From: Echria macrotheca
Taxonomy: Eukaryota; Ascomycota; Sordariomycetes; Sordariales; Schizotheciaceae
DNA length: 64,000 bases
Assembly (NCBI GenBank): GCA_030411725.1
Contig: MU839840.1
Coordinates: 1 to 64,000 of the forward strand
Direction: 5' to 3'
Positions 1-10,980 of the stretch are shown one piece after another. Positions within the stretch are counted from its first letter, which is position 1; every line of letters begins with the position of its first letter. The translations under genes and the position numbers were made by a program. The notes beneath the pieces were generated by a model, which was not told the origin of the DNA, did no database searches, and saw only the letters and a program-made list of their open reading frames with translations.

Positions 1-94
1 CCTAACCCTAACCCTAACCCTAACCCTAACCCTAACCCTAACCCTAACCCTAACCCTAACCCTAACCCTAACCCTAACCCTAACCCTAACCCTA
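1..94. repeat. Telomere repeat array (CCCTAA)n
   Basis: The window opens with a partial unit, then 14 perfect CCCTAA units, and ends in a partial unit before unique sequence (TATAGATGG) begins at about base 95. This is the C-rich strand of the TTAGGG repeat used by filamentous ascomycetes, read from the chromosome end inward. Position 1 therefore lies within the terminal array of a chromosome arm. The array shows no degenerate units, which argues for a true telomere and not an interstitial relic. Confidence 0.97.
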
Positions 95-200
95 TAGATG
101 GACTGCAATGCCCCACTAAGTTTCGAGAGAGCGTGCCGCCCTCTCCACTAAACGTACCCGTCGACCGTCGACAACTCTAGCCTTGGTATTAGCCTCGAAG

Positions 201-1474
201 ATGCTAGCTCAACCTCCTTCGATGGGCGATTCGTCCGGGCTCAATCGAGGGCCAACCTTCCTTGGCGTGTCTTGGTTCTTGACCCTCTTTTCCGGCGCGT
301 TTCTTGCCCTTCGTCTGTATTGCAAACTTGGCAGGGGGCTCCGTTTGTGGTGGGATGACTGGATCTCGGTAGCCGGCTGGGTATACTTCCCGTTTCCCTA
401 CCCCCATGACCATCGCTAACCGACTGAAATAGATCATGATACTAGCCAATGCCTCTTTGACAACTGCCCTGGTACAGGAGTTGCACCTGGGCACACACAG
501 CTCGGTTCTCTCCATCGACGACCCCGTCGAGCTCACCCTCACCCTCAACTCTCGCGCGTCCGTCACTCAGACTGCCATTGTCTGGACCAAGACCGCCTTT
601 GCAGTAACCCTCCTGAGGCTCACAGAGGGCCCCACCAAGGCCTTCGTCTGGTTCATCATTATCTCCACCAATATCGCAATGGCCGTAGGCGCCATGGCGA
701 TATGGATCCAGTGTACGCCCCTAGCCAAGGGCTGGGACAGGACCCTGGACGGCACATGCTGGGGAGCTGAGACAGTCATTATTATCTGGATTGCTATTGG
801 GGGTAAGTTTCGAGATACTTCAAAAGGCGCAGGGGGGTCTTCGCTGACGAATTCTGAACGCAGCCTACTCTGCCGCCATGGACTTTGTCCTTGCCGCTTT
901 GCCTTGGACTTTCCTGCGTAAACTCCATATGGCGAAGAGGGAGAAGATTGGTATTGGTGTCGCTATGAGCATGGGTATCCTGTCAGTCAACCCTCCTCCC
1001 AACTGCGGACTGCTGCTGCATTTCGTGCTCGGCCTTGACTCGTGTCTTACAAATCATCTCGTAGTGCCGGCATCGTTGGTATTATTAAATGCATTGAGCT
1101 ACCCATCCTTGAAACTGGGGATGGATGTAAGTCCGCCCTCCCGCACATCTGCTCCAGGTTAAACGTGGGATACCTGTTGAGTTATTGCTAACCTATCGAA
1201 AGTTATCTCCATCGGACTGTACATGTGGGATATGACCGAAGAAACGACCACACTCATTGCATCGTCCATCCCGACACTCAGAGTGCTTATTACCTCGGAG
1301 AGGCGGCACCTGTGGGGTGCGTCTAAGCTGCAGGACGTCACTCCAACAACAGTGACTCTCAAGATGTCGGGCAACAAGAACACTTCTGCGAGCAGGACAT
1401 GGCTATGGAAGACTGAGTCTGACGAACAGGAAATGGTGGGCTCAAGCCAGAAGAGCGAGGGTCATGCCGTATAA
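201..1474 (+). CDS. Rhodopsin-domain (Pth11/SAT4-like) integral membrane protein
   Basis: Five exons (201-380, 433-802, 864-981, 1065-1126, 1203-1474) join in frame to 333 aa; all introns are GT-AG. The protein has a short N-terminus, then hydrophobic segments typical of the fungal seven-helix rhodopsin-domain family: an early WWDDW motif after helix 1/2, a conserved GTCWG loop, an IKC turn after helix 6 and a final helix containing SSIPTLR before a polar cytosolic tail. Members act in the plasma membrane; some (Pth11 of rice blast) are surface-sensing receptors, most are uncharacterised. The start is the ATG at 201. The gene begins only about 106 bases from the telomere repeats, with no room for a long promoter, so expression may be subject to position effect. 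No ligand can be assigned. Confidence 0.85.
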
Positions 1475-1588
1475 TGACACAAGTGTACGATTCCATCCAC
1501 CTATGTTGCGTATGTCAGTATTGGAGGAGTTACCGGAGACGCAGAACCTGTTCCATTCAAGTTCGTGGGTGGTCGAGTTAGGTGGGAT

Positions 1589-3293
1589 CTAGGGAACTGC
1601 AATGCCCCCGAAATATCCAAACTTATTGTGCGGGTCGTACACCTTCTTCAGCTTCTTAAGTTTCGCAATCCGCCATTTCTCGTGCCTGTCATGGTTAGGT
1701 TTTAGCCCCTCCCGTGTTACGGCCGGTCAACATACCCGTACAGTTCCTCATCAGTCTCGGTACCCCGGGCGTAGTTGACGTATGTGTGCCTCTCCATGTT
1801 CGCAAACACGGCGCTGCGCATCTTCTCGCCCCACTGTGCGATGGCAGCATTGAGCGTCGTGTTGTCTGACCCTGCGTACGTAAGAACCGGAGATCTGGCG
1901 CCGGCGGAATCAGCATGCGGGATGATATGAAGCAGCAGCAGCGGGCGGGTTCAGGTGAAATAAGTGCGTACATCAAAAGCTTCTGCTTCCGGTGGCCGTA
2001 CGCGGTGGTCTCGGCCGGGACGGCGCGGACGGCCTGGGTTGAGAGTTGTTCAATCAGAGAATAGGACCCGGCGGCGAGAGCTGGCTCAGCCCGGACCATA
2101 TCAACAAACGTCTCATAAAAAGTACGCATGCCTGGCAAATCATACGTCTCCACATCGGTGGGGAACATCTGCAGTGGCCCTTGGTCCTGGCACCCAGGGC
2201 CGTCGAGATCCAACCCCGCAGGCTGTGAGAGATTGGCGTAGGGTGACGATCCCGAGACCGATGCAAATGGGCCGATATCGACGAGCGGCTTACTGTACGA
2301 GGCAAGCTCCTCAGGCGGGCCATTATAAAAGAGGGAGTAGACAATGATGGGCTTTTGCAGTATCATCAGCTCAGCTCATGGAACGTGCGCCCACTATAGA
2401 AACTGGATACGAGACATCACTTTGGAAGGAAGCAAGCAACTCACCCGAACAGGATCGGTCTGGGGGTCCACCACCCACTGTGACCATTGTACTGCCTCCT
2501 GTGGCTGGTATGCCATCATAGCTCTTGACACCCTGTAGATATCGTCGACCTTGTCCCCAGTGAAGGATAAGAACTCGTAGGCCCAGTTCGGCTTGACGAC
2601 GTCGTACACCTTGTAGGTGAACTCGGTGACAATGCCAAAGTTGTGGCCAGCTCCCTTGAGCGCCCAGAGCAGATCGGCTGTTTCTTTCCGGCTCGTGACA
2701 GAGATGAGGCTGCCGTTAGCCAGAACAACCCGTGCCCCGACGATTTGGTCCAGGGCCAAACCGTGCAGGCCCTGGAGATAGCCGTGACCGCCCCCCAGAG
2801 CAGGACCGGCGAGGCTTGCGCACGTACACACGCCGGTGGTGGTCTGCTTGCCGAGAGCCCATAGCCCGTGTATAACATCGGTGCCCCGCAGGCCACCGCC
2901 CAGCCTCGCTGTGGTGCCGTCACCAACAAGTTCGAGAGTGGTTAGGTTGCGCAGCCAGATGGCCATCCCATCCTGCAGCGCTGCAAGCCCCCACCAAGTG
3001 CCATGTCCGCCGGTGGTGGCGAAAAAGGGTACCCCATGCGCGTTGGCGTATTGCACCGCCTCCACCACGTCCCTCTCTGTCGCCGGCACGATAATCACGC
3101 CATACGTCGGTCGGCCGCCATCGGTCCACCGGTCGTTGAGCGCCGCGAAGCCAGGCGTGGAAGGGAACACCACGAGCGCGCCTGACGACAGGCGCGGCCC
3201 CAGCTCTTGCTGAATATTGGGAGGAACTGACGTCCTGCCTGGTGTGCATAGTGAGACAAGCAGAGCGACGAGGAAGACCAAGGTGGCCGTCAT
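1589..3293 (-). CDS. Secreted FAD-linked oxidase, berberine-bridge (BBE) type
   Basis: Four exons on the minus strand (3293-2445, 2369-1972, 1894-1736, 1685-1589) give 500 aa. A hydrophobic signal peptide (about residues 1-20) is followed by a PCMH-type FAD-binding domain. It contains the GGHGT motif whose His usually carries the 8-alpha flavin bond, and a TGVCTC motif about 60 residues later whose Cys would make the second bond. The C-terminus has the BBE signature (YVNYARG, then KLKKVYDPHNKFGYF). Family members oxidise secondary metabolites, carbohydrates or phenolics with O2. The start is the ATG before the signal peptide; a longer open frame upstream lacks support. A minus-strand TATAAG lies about 80 bases upstream. 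The substrate is unknown. It lies 30 kb from the PKS, so cluster membership is not claimed. Confidence 0.88.
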
Positions 3294-5607
3294 CTTGATT
3301 CTATTCGATCGAAATGAACGGCAGGGGATCTTGTTCCTTGGCAGGGAGATCGAGTGCGATTGCAGCTCTCTTATATGCTGCGGCTTCTCCATAACAAAAT
3401 GACGCGGGGACGCCGACGCAGGAACCTGGGCGCTATCTTCATCCATCCCCGTCTGTCGAGGACTTTGTAGAGCGCTAAGCATCGAGCATGGTAGACGTAG
3501 CGAGCGGCAGATGTGTGCATCTGAGGGAGAACAAATCAGGCACTCGGAAATTCACGAGCAGTGATGACTAAAGACTTTTGCATCCGGTCTGTCCCGTCCT
3601 CCGTCGTGTGAGTACCTAGCAAGCGGTTGACAAAATAAAAGGGACTTATTACCTACAGGTACCTGACCACCAGTATAAATTACCTGTCAAAACAAGTACC
3701 CAGCAGGTATCTGCTGTGATTACTTGACAGCTTTGCACTAACAGATCTCCCGACCTACGCTTATTGGTTTGTTCTTGACGCTTTGATATGTTTTGCTTTC
3801 TTTTTTTTCCTTTGCTTCTCTTTAATTTGTTTTCTCTCAAACCTGGTAATGATTTCGATATGTGTTTTTAGGATATATATACTTTTTTTTCTGATCTTTA
3901 GATGTTAGTTGGAAGGTATAGTTGTAAGGCTGGCCTCCTTGGGCCTTGGGGTGGGGTGATGGAAAGTGGAAGAGATGTTAAGCTACTGTTAGTACAGGGT
4001 CTCGTGCTGGATTTTTGCAGTCCCTGTTTTTTTGTCAACCGCTTGCCTAGGTAGGGCCAAATACTGCATGCATGCTTGGACGTGCGTCTACACGGTCCGA
4101 GCTCTTGAGGTGTGACCACCACGCACTTGACGTCGGTAGCGGCCCGATGAGTTCCGGAGTTAGAATCAGACTCAACAAGCACAAGGTGTGGTTGGTGGTT
4201 GATCTGCATGTATTCGATAGCCATCTGCAATTGGTACAAGGCAATAAATACGACCAGATCTCTGGATGTCTGGTTCGTAATGGGGAGTGCTCGGCAAGCT
4301 GGCGCTCTGTGGGGGCTAACGACACAAAGGGATTTTTTTTTCTCGTGCAGAGGTGGGCATCCAGTCTCGAAACGTTGTCCGATGATGAGAAGGCTGCTCG
4401 CTCGCCGAGAACGCGGGGTAAAGAGAACCCAATGAAGCGTACCCCAACATCTTGTCTCAATTCTTGTCCTTCAAATGTCGGGTCTGCATCCGGCCACATC
4501 GAATGAGGGGTTTTTTTCCCTGACCTAATTTTTGTCAGGCGTCGAGAATAGACATATCGAAACCGTGCTGCCGTCCCATCCAGTTCGACTTCTGAGATTG
4601 CTGCACACAACAACGCTCTAGCCTCAAAGATTTCGAGACGAAAACGGCCCTTCTATACCCGCCATACAATCTCACACATGGGCAGCGGAGGTCTCTGAGG
4701 TCCTATACGCAAACATTGGTCAATACATGCTGCATCTAAGAATGTTCAACCGACTACTAAACCTTACGGAGGAGGGTGTGTTAGTCGCCGTGAACGTCAC
4801 ATACATGTTGTCAAACGGAGAGGGGGGGATGTTTTCGGCCACCAGCTAGGTATAGATTCTACCACCCTCTTCGCCCCCGATGTCTTGGGCTTGTTGCTCG
4901 AGCCCTTTGCAAAAATTTCTTTTAACCATATAGTCAGGAATTCTGCCTATTTTATGCTTCCTAAACATGAGACTGCCCGCCGAGACCCTCATATGGGCCG
5001 GGATCCTCATTCACTTCAGTGTTGCGTGTTGCTTAATGGAATGTCCTTGTTGCCGTGGACCAAATACGTTATTGTTGAACTAAAACTCGCTCATGTCGGT
5101 GATTCCTCTCAGAGTGTTCGTCATTGAAACACCGACTCAAGTCCCGACGCCGCTGAGATCGTCATAGTTGACGGCGTCTTAGGTACCTGGAAGCCAGCAG
5201 GATCCGCCAGCTGGCTCACACCCGCCGGGGAGTACCCGGCCCTTGATGTGGTATGGCATTCATAAGCCTCCATGCTTGGTGTTGAACTTACATGACATTT
5301 CGGTCGCGGAGAGGCCGGGCCCCTGAGTTGGGGATGTTTCATGTCGTGTAAATTGATGTGACTTTGATCTGGTGTTTGTGTTTGGTATAGGATTGTTCCG
5401 AAGCAAGAGGAACGTCTGCGGCGTCCTTAAACGGCACTAATGGTCTCCTCGTTCAACCCAAGCTGTGGCTGAGCCTATGAATACATCGAGATCCGCAGAT
5501 GATATCCAGGGGTGACATTCCCATTATTCATCCCAGGTTATAAGCTCTTCCCCCAATTCATACCGAGATAAGTAGCCCTCGGGAATCATTTGGTCCTTTG
5601 AAAATGA
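3294..5607. other. Intergenic, no gene supported
   Basis: No open frame here has recognisable protein features. The longest (about 188 codons, minus strand, 4613-4047) has no family motif. The sequence around 3640-3900 is relatively AT-rich with long T/C-rich runs. The part next to 3293 holds the promoter of the FAD oxidase. No transposase, tRNA or ordered repeat was seen. Confidence 0.5.
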
Positions 5608-8127
5608 TCAAGCTACCTCGCTTGCAGTACTACTTGAAACCCCTGTTCCCTTTTTCTCAAATACCTCCGAAGCAGCTGTTGAAACAGGTGGTTTAGGAGC
5701 AGTTTCGGAACTCGAACCTGTTGGTCGAAATGCTTGCTCTCCATCGACGTGGAAAGGTAACGAACCCTGGGACATAAGACTCTCGGTTGCCACCTGGGGA
5801 CGTGGTGCTAATGGTGCTATCGGCCCGTATGACCCGGGGTACCCTGATCTCTTCGAGATTTCTGATTTCGGCGGACGTCCACGCTTGCGTGGTGGAGGGA
5901 GAGAACTTTGACTGATATTTTGACTGAAAGGGATAACTGGGTGAGAAATCGAAGATGCCACGCTAATCGGACTTAAGGGGTGATATATGGGCTTGGCCAT
6001 ATACAGGTCTGCGTCTGGTGACTGTGCGCCAATACTGTGCGGGGTCATCGAAGCGGTCGTCGGTTTGTAAGGATAAGAAAATGATCTTTCCCTAGAGCTT
6101 GCCGGGGCTCCGATGCTCGGAGAAGGCAGCGTGTGGTCGAACATGGCTTCCGCAGCAAGCAAGCATTCTCTCATATTGCGACCTGTAAGGTGTTAATAGA
6201 TCTCGCTAACCAAGCAATAGAAGTCTTGTTTCAACCTACCATTAGGCAACTGCATAAGAGGCCAATCCGGGTTAACATTATATTGCTTGACAAGCTTCAC
6301 AACGGATTCAATGTCCACATAGCTAGTCTTGATGATTTCGCCAAGAATGAATCGCTTGAAGTCGTAGTGTCAGAGTTGATGGATATAGCGCAGTAATAGC
6401 AGGGGAACTCACCTTCTCAGCATCCGTGAAGGCATTGAATGGCATAACTGATGGCTTATTGTCTGAGCGGTGGTATGCCGCTTCATCATGTGCCTTCATG
6501 GGAGCTGGCCCCGATTCCTCTGTTTTAGAAAGGGTCTTAGGATTGAGTTCTGCCACCCGAGCAGATACAGCTTCGTTCACGGCCGGCGCCTGGTTATCTG
6601 TCGTGACAAACCCCAAGAAGAATACGGCGGGGTGTCGGGGCATGAGATCCCACACGTGGAGTGGGAGGCGAATAATCTGGAGAATCGAGAAGCTCCCCCA
6701 CTGTCCTTCAATTCTCACATCCACCGCGGCTTGAGGACACCTCAGAACCCACGACGCCCAGCTCTCGACATCAAAGTCGTCCCCAGACAGCATGACTCGG
6801 ATAAGGACCATAGGTGCTGGTTTAGTCCGAATGGGCGGCGGTGGGTTTGGGTTGGCATCGTGCGCGGATCCGGGGTCGATACCCGAGTCGGGAGAGTTGG
6901 ACGGTTTCTGAATCGCTGGTTTAAGATATATGGGTTTTGGATCTCTTCCAGACGACAAGAACTGATGATGCGGAGTCCGACGGTGTTGCGGCTCAAAACA
7001 AACGAAATTGTTCCTGTCCCTCCTGAGCGATCCGTCTGCTTCCCGTTGTACAGAAGGAGGGTGCTGCCGCAGCCGGTTTACCATGTTTACGTGGAGCTCA
7101 ATGTCAGATATCGGCCTCGGATTGGCGGAGCTACGAAACAGGTTTGCGGATGCTGCTAACTCATCCACCAAGGAGTGAGTGAAAGAGTGGACTCCTGGCT
7201 CCGGAGCTACTCCCAGCGTCCCAGACTCGAATCCGGTCGCGCTAATGGCCGATACCACGCCCTTTCCTCTAGATCGAACAATTGAGGGTACGGCCTGGCA
7301 GCAGTCGAAAATGAGGAGGACATCGCCATCCTGTTCTGCTAAGATGGGTGACAAGCCGCTCGATCGACCTCTGCGGGATTCTCGGTCTCGCCCTGCCGAC
7401 GCCGCCTCCTATTGCTCAAGGGTTAGCAACTCGTAATTAACAGGCACACAACGCGTAATACGGGTACATACGAAACCCAAATGGGGCCCGCTGTCGGCCT
7501 CGCCATGTCTAGATAACCGTGTCCACCATAGTAGATGATGAGCAGCGTCCCCTCGCCACCGTACTGCGCAGCGAAGTCGCCAACGCGGTTGACTGTTTTG
7601 AGGTAAACACCAGGGCCGGACGGCAGCTCCCACTCGCAGACCTCGTAATTGAAACTGTCCTGGAATAGCGACCGCAGCTGGCGAATCTCCGACTTAACCT
7701 GCAGGTCATCATCGGCCCAACTAAGCAGCAGAACGCTTGTTCGGGTGTATGAGTCTCTCGCATGCCATCGAGACCGCACGCAATCCTCTGCTGTCTTAAC
7801 CGCCGTGTCAAGCTTTGCAATGAGGTCCGGCAACCCGGAGATGTGCGCCTCGGACCGGCAAATCTCGTGCGTCGACTGGGAGAGGGTCACAAAGGCGCAT
7901 GAGTTATCGATGGTCTCTCCAAACGCTAGATTCCCAATGATGTGGATGGGCTCGCCGGCGAACTCATCTGTCCGGGATATCTTTTTCGCTGGCTCGCTGC
8001 TGTGAGGGTCGTCTTCGTGCTTTTCGGCCGGGGGCGACCCATCAGCCAAACGCGTCCGTTTTCTCGACCGTTTCTGGCTTTCGGGGACCAGACGCGAATC
8101 GCTATCTGAGCCTGAATGCCCGCTCAT
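5608..8127 (-). CDS. Caspase-like (C14-fold) protein with C-terminal AT-hook
   Basis: Four exons (8127-7477, 7408-6413, 6354-6240, 6182-5608) join to 778 aa. Residues about 80-330 form a caspase-like domain: a hydrophobic strand ending in YYGGHG places the catalytic His near residue 203, and the strand VLLIFDCC places the Cys near 253/254, with the usual IW...ILAEQ spacer between. The first intron uses a GTTTCG donor, chosen because it keeps this spacer in frame. The central part (about 330-550) is proline-rich with a globular region containing WVLRCPQ. The C-terminal 190 residues are low complexity and carry an AT-hook (KRGRPPK, about 686-692), preceded by a conserved-looking block NPDWPLMQLPNGRN. 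Fungal caspase-like proteins act in regulated cell death or heterokaryon incompatibility; a DNA-binding tail is unusual. The function here is not established. Confidence 0.8.
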
Positions 8128-8885
8128 TTTTGTACCTGCTAACTCGTGTGGGAGGAAGTTTGGGTTGTGTAGAGAAGGATTTTTGGGCCCAAGGCTTTGG
8201 ATGGCAATTGAGGTCGGCGCAGAGGGCCATTCCAGAACTGGTCTTTTGGCTCGCCCGACGGATATGATGAAAAACAAGCCAGCCACACCGAGCACTGCTT
8301 TAGGCAAGCGCGTTTCATGCCTCAGCCTCAGCTGTGTTGATTGGCTACAGTTCTCGCCCCGATACCTCCGCCATCTTCAGGCTCCGGCTTTTCGGCAAGT
8401 CATCAAGCGCCGGTAGTAGTTGTGCTATCACTTGCAATTGATATCTGCCTTGATATCCAGAGGAACTGTAGGGCGTTCACGAGAGATTTGCAAACCTTGT
8501 GAAGGTTGTGCAGCTGAACATTTGGACCCCGATGGCTGCCTGTGCCGCACGTGATCCCGCGTTCATTGTTCAAACCTTAACAGGCAACATGTACAGGTAA
8601 TCTGTTGCCTCCAGGGGGTGTGTTATTCGCAATCGATGCGGCTTGTCAAGCTTAGAATAGCGTTATTGGAAATGGAGATCATCAAAAGAGATCAAGGATC
8701 TTAGGTACCTTTACCAGAGCCCTGTAGGCTCTGGGCTGCAGTAGTAACTTCCCGTTTGCAAGAGCCGGCTTTGTGCAATGAGATTCTATCTCCCTCGGTT
8801 CTACGTATTGCTACCTGTGTTGTGTCTGTTACATTACACAGTGCCCACCTGAGAATTCAACACTCTCATACCATGTGACTGTCGC
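8128..8885. other. Intergenic between two minus-strand genes
   Basis: This stretch holds the promoter of the caspase-like gene and the 3' flank of the glycosyltransferase gene. Open frames here are short and lack motifs. No repeat or RNA gene was recognised. Confidence 0.5.
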
Positions 8886-10367
8886 TTACTGTGCAATAAG
8901 GGCCAGCATCTCCCTTTCAACCGTACCCAGCGCATCAAACTCAGCAGCTTCTCTCTTCAGCTCCTCGGCTCGTAGCTTGTACTTGGAACTTGCCAGGATC
9001 TTGTCCACCGCCGCTGCCACTGCTTCAGGCGTGGGAGTTCCAGTCCGCAAGTTGATAGCTAGGCCGGCCCGTTCAGCTCGCAAAGCAACTTCAGGCTTGT
9101 CCTCCGAGCTGCCGGCCATCACCGATGGCACCCCGTTGACCACCGAATGCTGGAACACTCCGTATGACGCGTTGGTAATGAGAACATCGATGTGAGGGAG
9201 TATTTCATCGTACGGAAAGTAGTCGACGACGATAGCATTCATTGCGGTGCCCTTGTCATCCCAGCCTTCCAATGAGGACCCGCGTGCGCCGAGAAGTGCT
9301 ACGACAATGAGATCATTGCGCTCAGCTAGGCCAGTGAGAGTTGGGATGATAAGCTGCGAGTAATTGATGGCAACAGTGCCCTGTGTCACCATGACAACCT
9401 TCTTCGCCCGGCTGCCAGGGCTATTACCGAGGGTGGCACTGTTGGAGGTGATCTGGTTGAACCATGAAGGAGGTTTGAAGTCGGGATCACGGAGTTTGAT
9501 GGGTAGGGTGCCGCCGAACTTGGCGTATGGCGGCCAGTCAGAGTAGGGATAGTCGAGGCTTGGTATGCACATTTGTAGGATAGTGTCGTGGCAGACCCAG
9601 GTGGGGTCGAAAATGCCCGGTGTGATGACCTTGTCGTGGCCGTTGAACAGTGTTGAGACATCTCTCTTAGCGCCACAGGCACGCAACATCTTGTCCCTGT
9701 ATGCGGTCACCTCTTTGAACGGGGAGCTCTTGGCCAGCAAGTCAGCCAGCATGATGTTTCTCGCTCTCCCTGACTCGCTGCTGTCGAAAGGGAGCGCAGT
9801 CCCCATAGGTCCCGTGTCGACACTAGCGAAGGTCGCAGGTAGGATGCTGGTTCCGAGCGATTTTGGCAGCTCGGTAAATCCCTCGGGGAGGTCCGCTCCC
9901 AGTTTGAATGGCAACAGACCGGTGAACCATGTCTCGCAGATGATGACAATCTTTTTCTCCGGTGCATGGCGCCGCATCGTGACCAATGCATTCTTGACCG
10001 ACTCGCTGGCACTTGGCATGGCATTTGCCCAAATATTCTCTGCATACCATGCGAAGCCCTCGAGACCATCTGTCATGTCGGCGTGGTCGGGGAACAATTC
10101 AACGAGGTTTTCTGACGCGTAGTTTTGGAGGCCAATATGTGGCAAGAACTTGGCGCCAGTGCGTTCGATGGCAAGTTTGTTGAGCGTGGAGCCGAGGAAG
10201 CTAACATCGTAGCCTCGTTTCACCAGGTACTGAGCAATTTGTAAGTTGGGGAGGAGGTGGCCAGTAAGTGGAGTACAGCAAAATAGAACCATCAGGTCTT
10301 TGTTGGCCTCCATCAGAGTTCTATTGTCGCTTTTTGGATTGCTGTTTGGCTGGTTGATGGCTGACAT
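8886..10367 (-). CDS. GT1-family UDP-glycosyltransferase
   Basis: A single exon encodes 493 aa. The N-terminal half has the GT-B acceptor domain beginning with a hydrophobic strand and TGHLLPNLQIAQYL, the usual place of the catalytic His. The C-terminal donor domain has VVMVTQGT at its start, then VVDYFPYDEILPHIDVLITN, GVPSVMAGSSEDKPEVALR and GLAINL. These correspond to the nucleotide-sugar binding region of MGT-type (macrolide/aglycone) glycosyltransferases, in which the plant HCGWNS motif is replaced by NASYGVF. The start is the ATG at 10367 (MSAINQP); an upstream in-frame ATG at 10433 would add 22 residues. It probably glucosylates a small hydrophobic aglycone in the cytosol. A role in decorating or detoxifying the product of the nearby polyketide region is possible but only inferred. 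Confidence 0.88.
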   Translation of the reverse strand: MSAINQPNSNPKSDNRTLMEANKDLMVLFCCTPLTGHLLPNLQIAQYLVKRGYDVSFLGSTLNKLAIERTGAKFLPHIGLQNYASENLVELFPDHADMTDGLEGFAWYAENIWANAMPSASESVKNALVTMRRHAPEKKIVIICETWFTGLLPFKLGADLPEGFTELPKSLGTSILPATFASVDTGPMGTALPFDSSESGRARNIMLADLLAKSSPFKEVTAYRDKMLRACGAKRDVSTLFNGHDKVITPGIFDPTWVCHDTILQMCIPSLDYPYSDWPPYAKFGGTLPIKLRDPDFKPPSWFNQITSNSATLGNSPGSRAKKVVMVTQGTVAINYSQLIIPTLTGLAERNDLIVVALLGARGSSLEGWDDKGTAMNAIVVDYFPYDEILPHIDVLITNASYGVFQHSVVNGVPSVMAGSSEDKPEVALRAERAGLAINLRTGTPTPEAVAAAVDKILASSKYKLRAEELKREAAEFDALGTVEREMLALIAQ

Positions 10368-10980
10368 GGTGGAATCAATATTGCAATGCGAGCGGTATAT
10401 TCGGAATATTGAAGTTGATGGAGGAACCTTCACGGCAGAGAAGGATGTTGGGCACCCTTATTTGTACTACCTATTGTTACTTTCCTCAATGCGAGTTATT
10501 GCCTTCCTTGGACCTAATGCGAGATAGTAAGCTCACGTCAGGCAGCGCAATACCACCTTGCTCCGCAACGATCAGCCATTCTCCTACCACGAAGGGCCTT
10601 ACCCTGATAGCTTGTGTGGCTTGATGTAACATCCGCGCTCGGACTCTATCGACTTTCGCATTCACACACGTTGAGCAAGTAGCATCGGTACCGTGTGAGC
10701 CGTCTGTGAGCACTTTGATAATATCATTTGAAGGGAGAAAGTCGGAGAATTTCGTCCCGCTTCAAAGTCGACGCGACGCTATCGGTGCACCCATGGGCCA
10801 TAGGCAAGAGCAGATTACTAACGGCTCGGGCACTAGGATTGGTTCAGCCTAACCCTACAGGCCAATTCTGCATTAACTATCTATAGGTGGGTAGGTACGT
10901 AATAACAGGACGGCCACCTGCCTTTCTTTTCAGGTACATTACATTTCCCTTCCTTCTCTTCTCCTTGCTGTTTAGGGACC
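10368..10980. other. Intergenic, no gene seen
   Basis: This contains the glycosyltransferase promoter (next to 10367) and the 3' flank of the GH93 gene. There is a T/C-rich run at about 10920-10970. No coding or RNA feature is supported. Confidence 0.5.

Noticed and set aside
1861..1990. Apparent frameshift in the FAD oxidase
   Set aside because: A GTACGC...CAG intron (1895-1971) restores the frame and gives the expected KLLISPVLTYAG, so the gene is intact.
4047..4613. 188-codon minus-strand frame
   Set aside because: No domain motif, no codon pattern like neighbours, and overlapping frames of similar length on the other strand.
10845..10860. CCTAACCCTA-like interstitial telomere sequence
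   Set aside because: Only about one and a half units; expected by chance.
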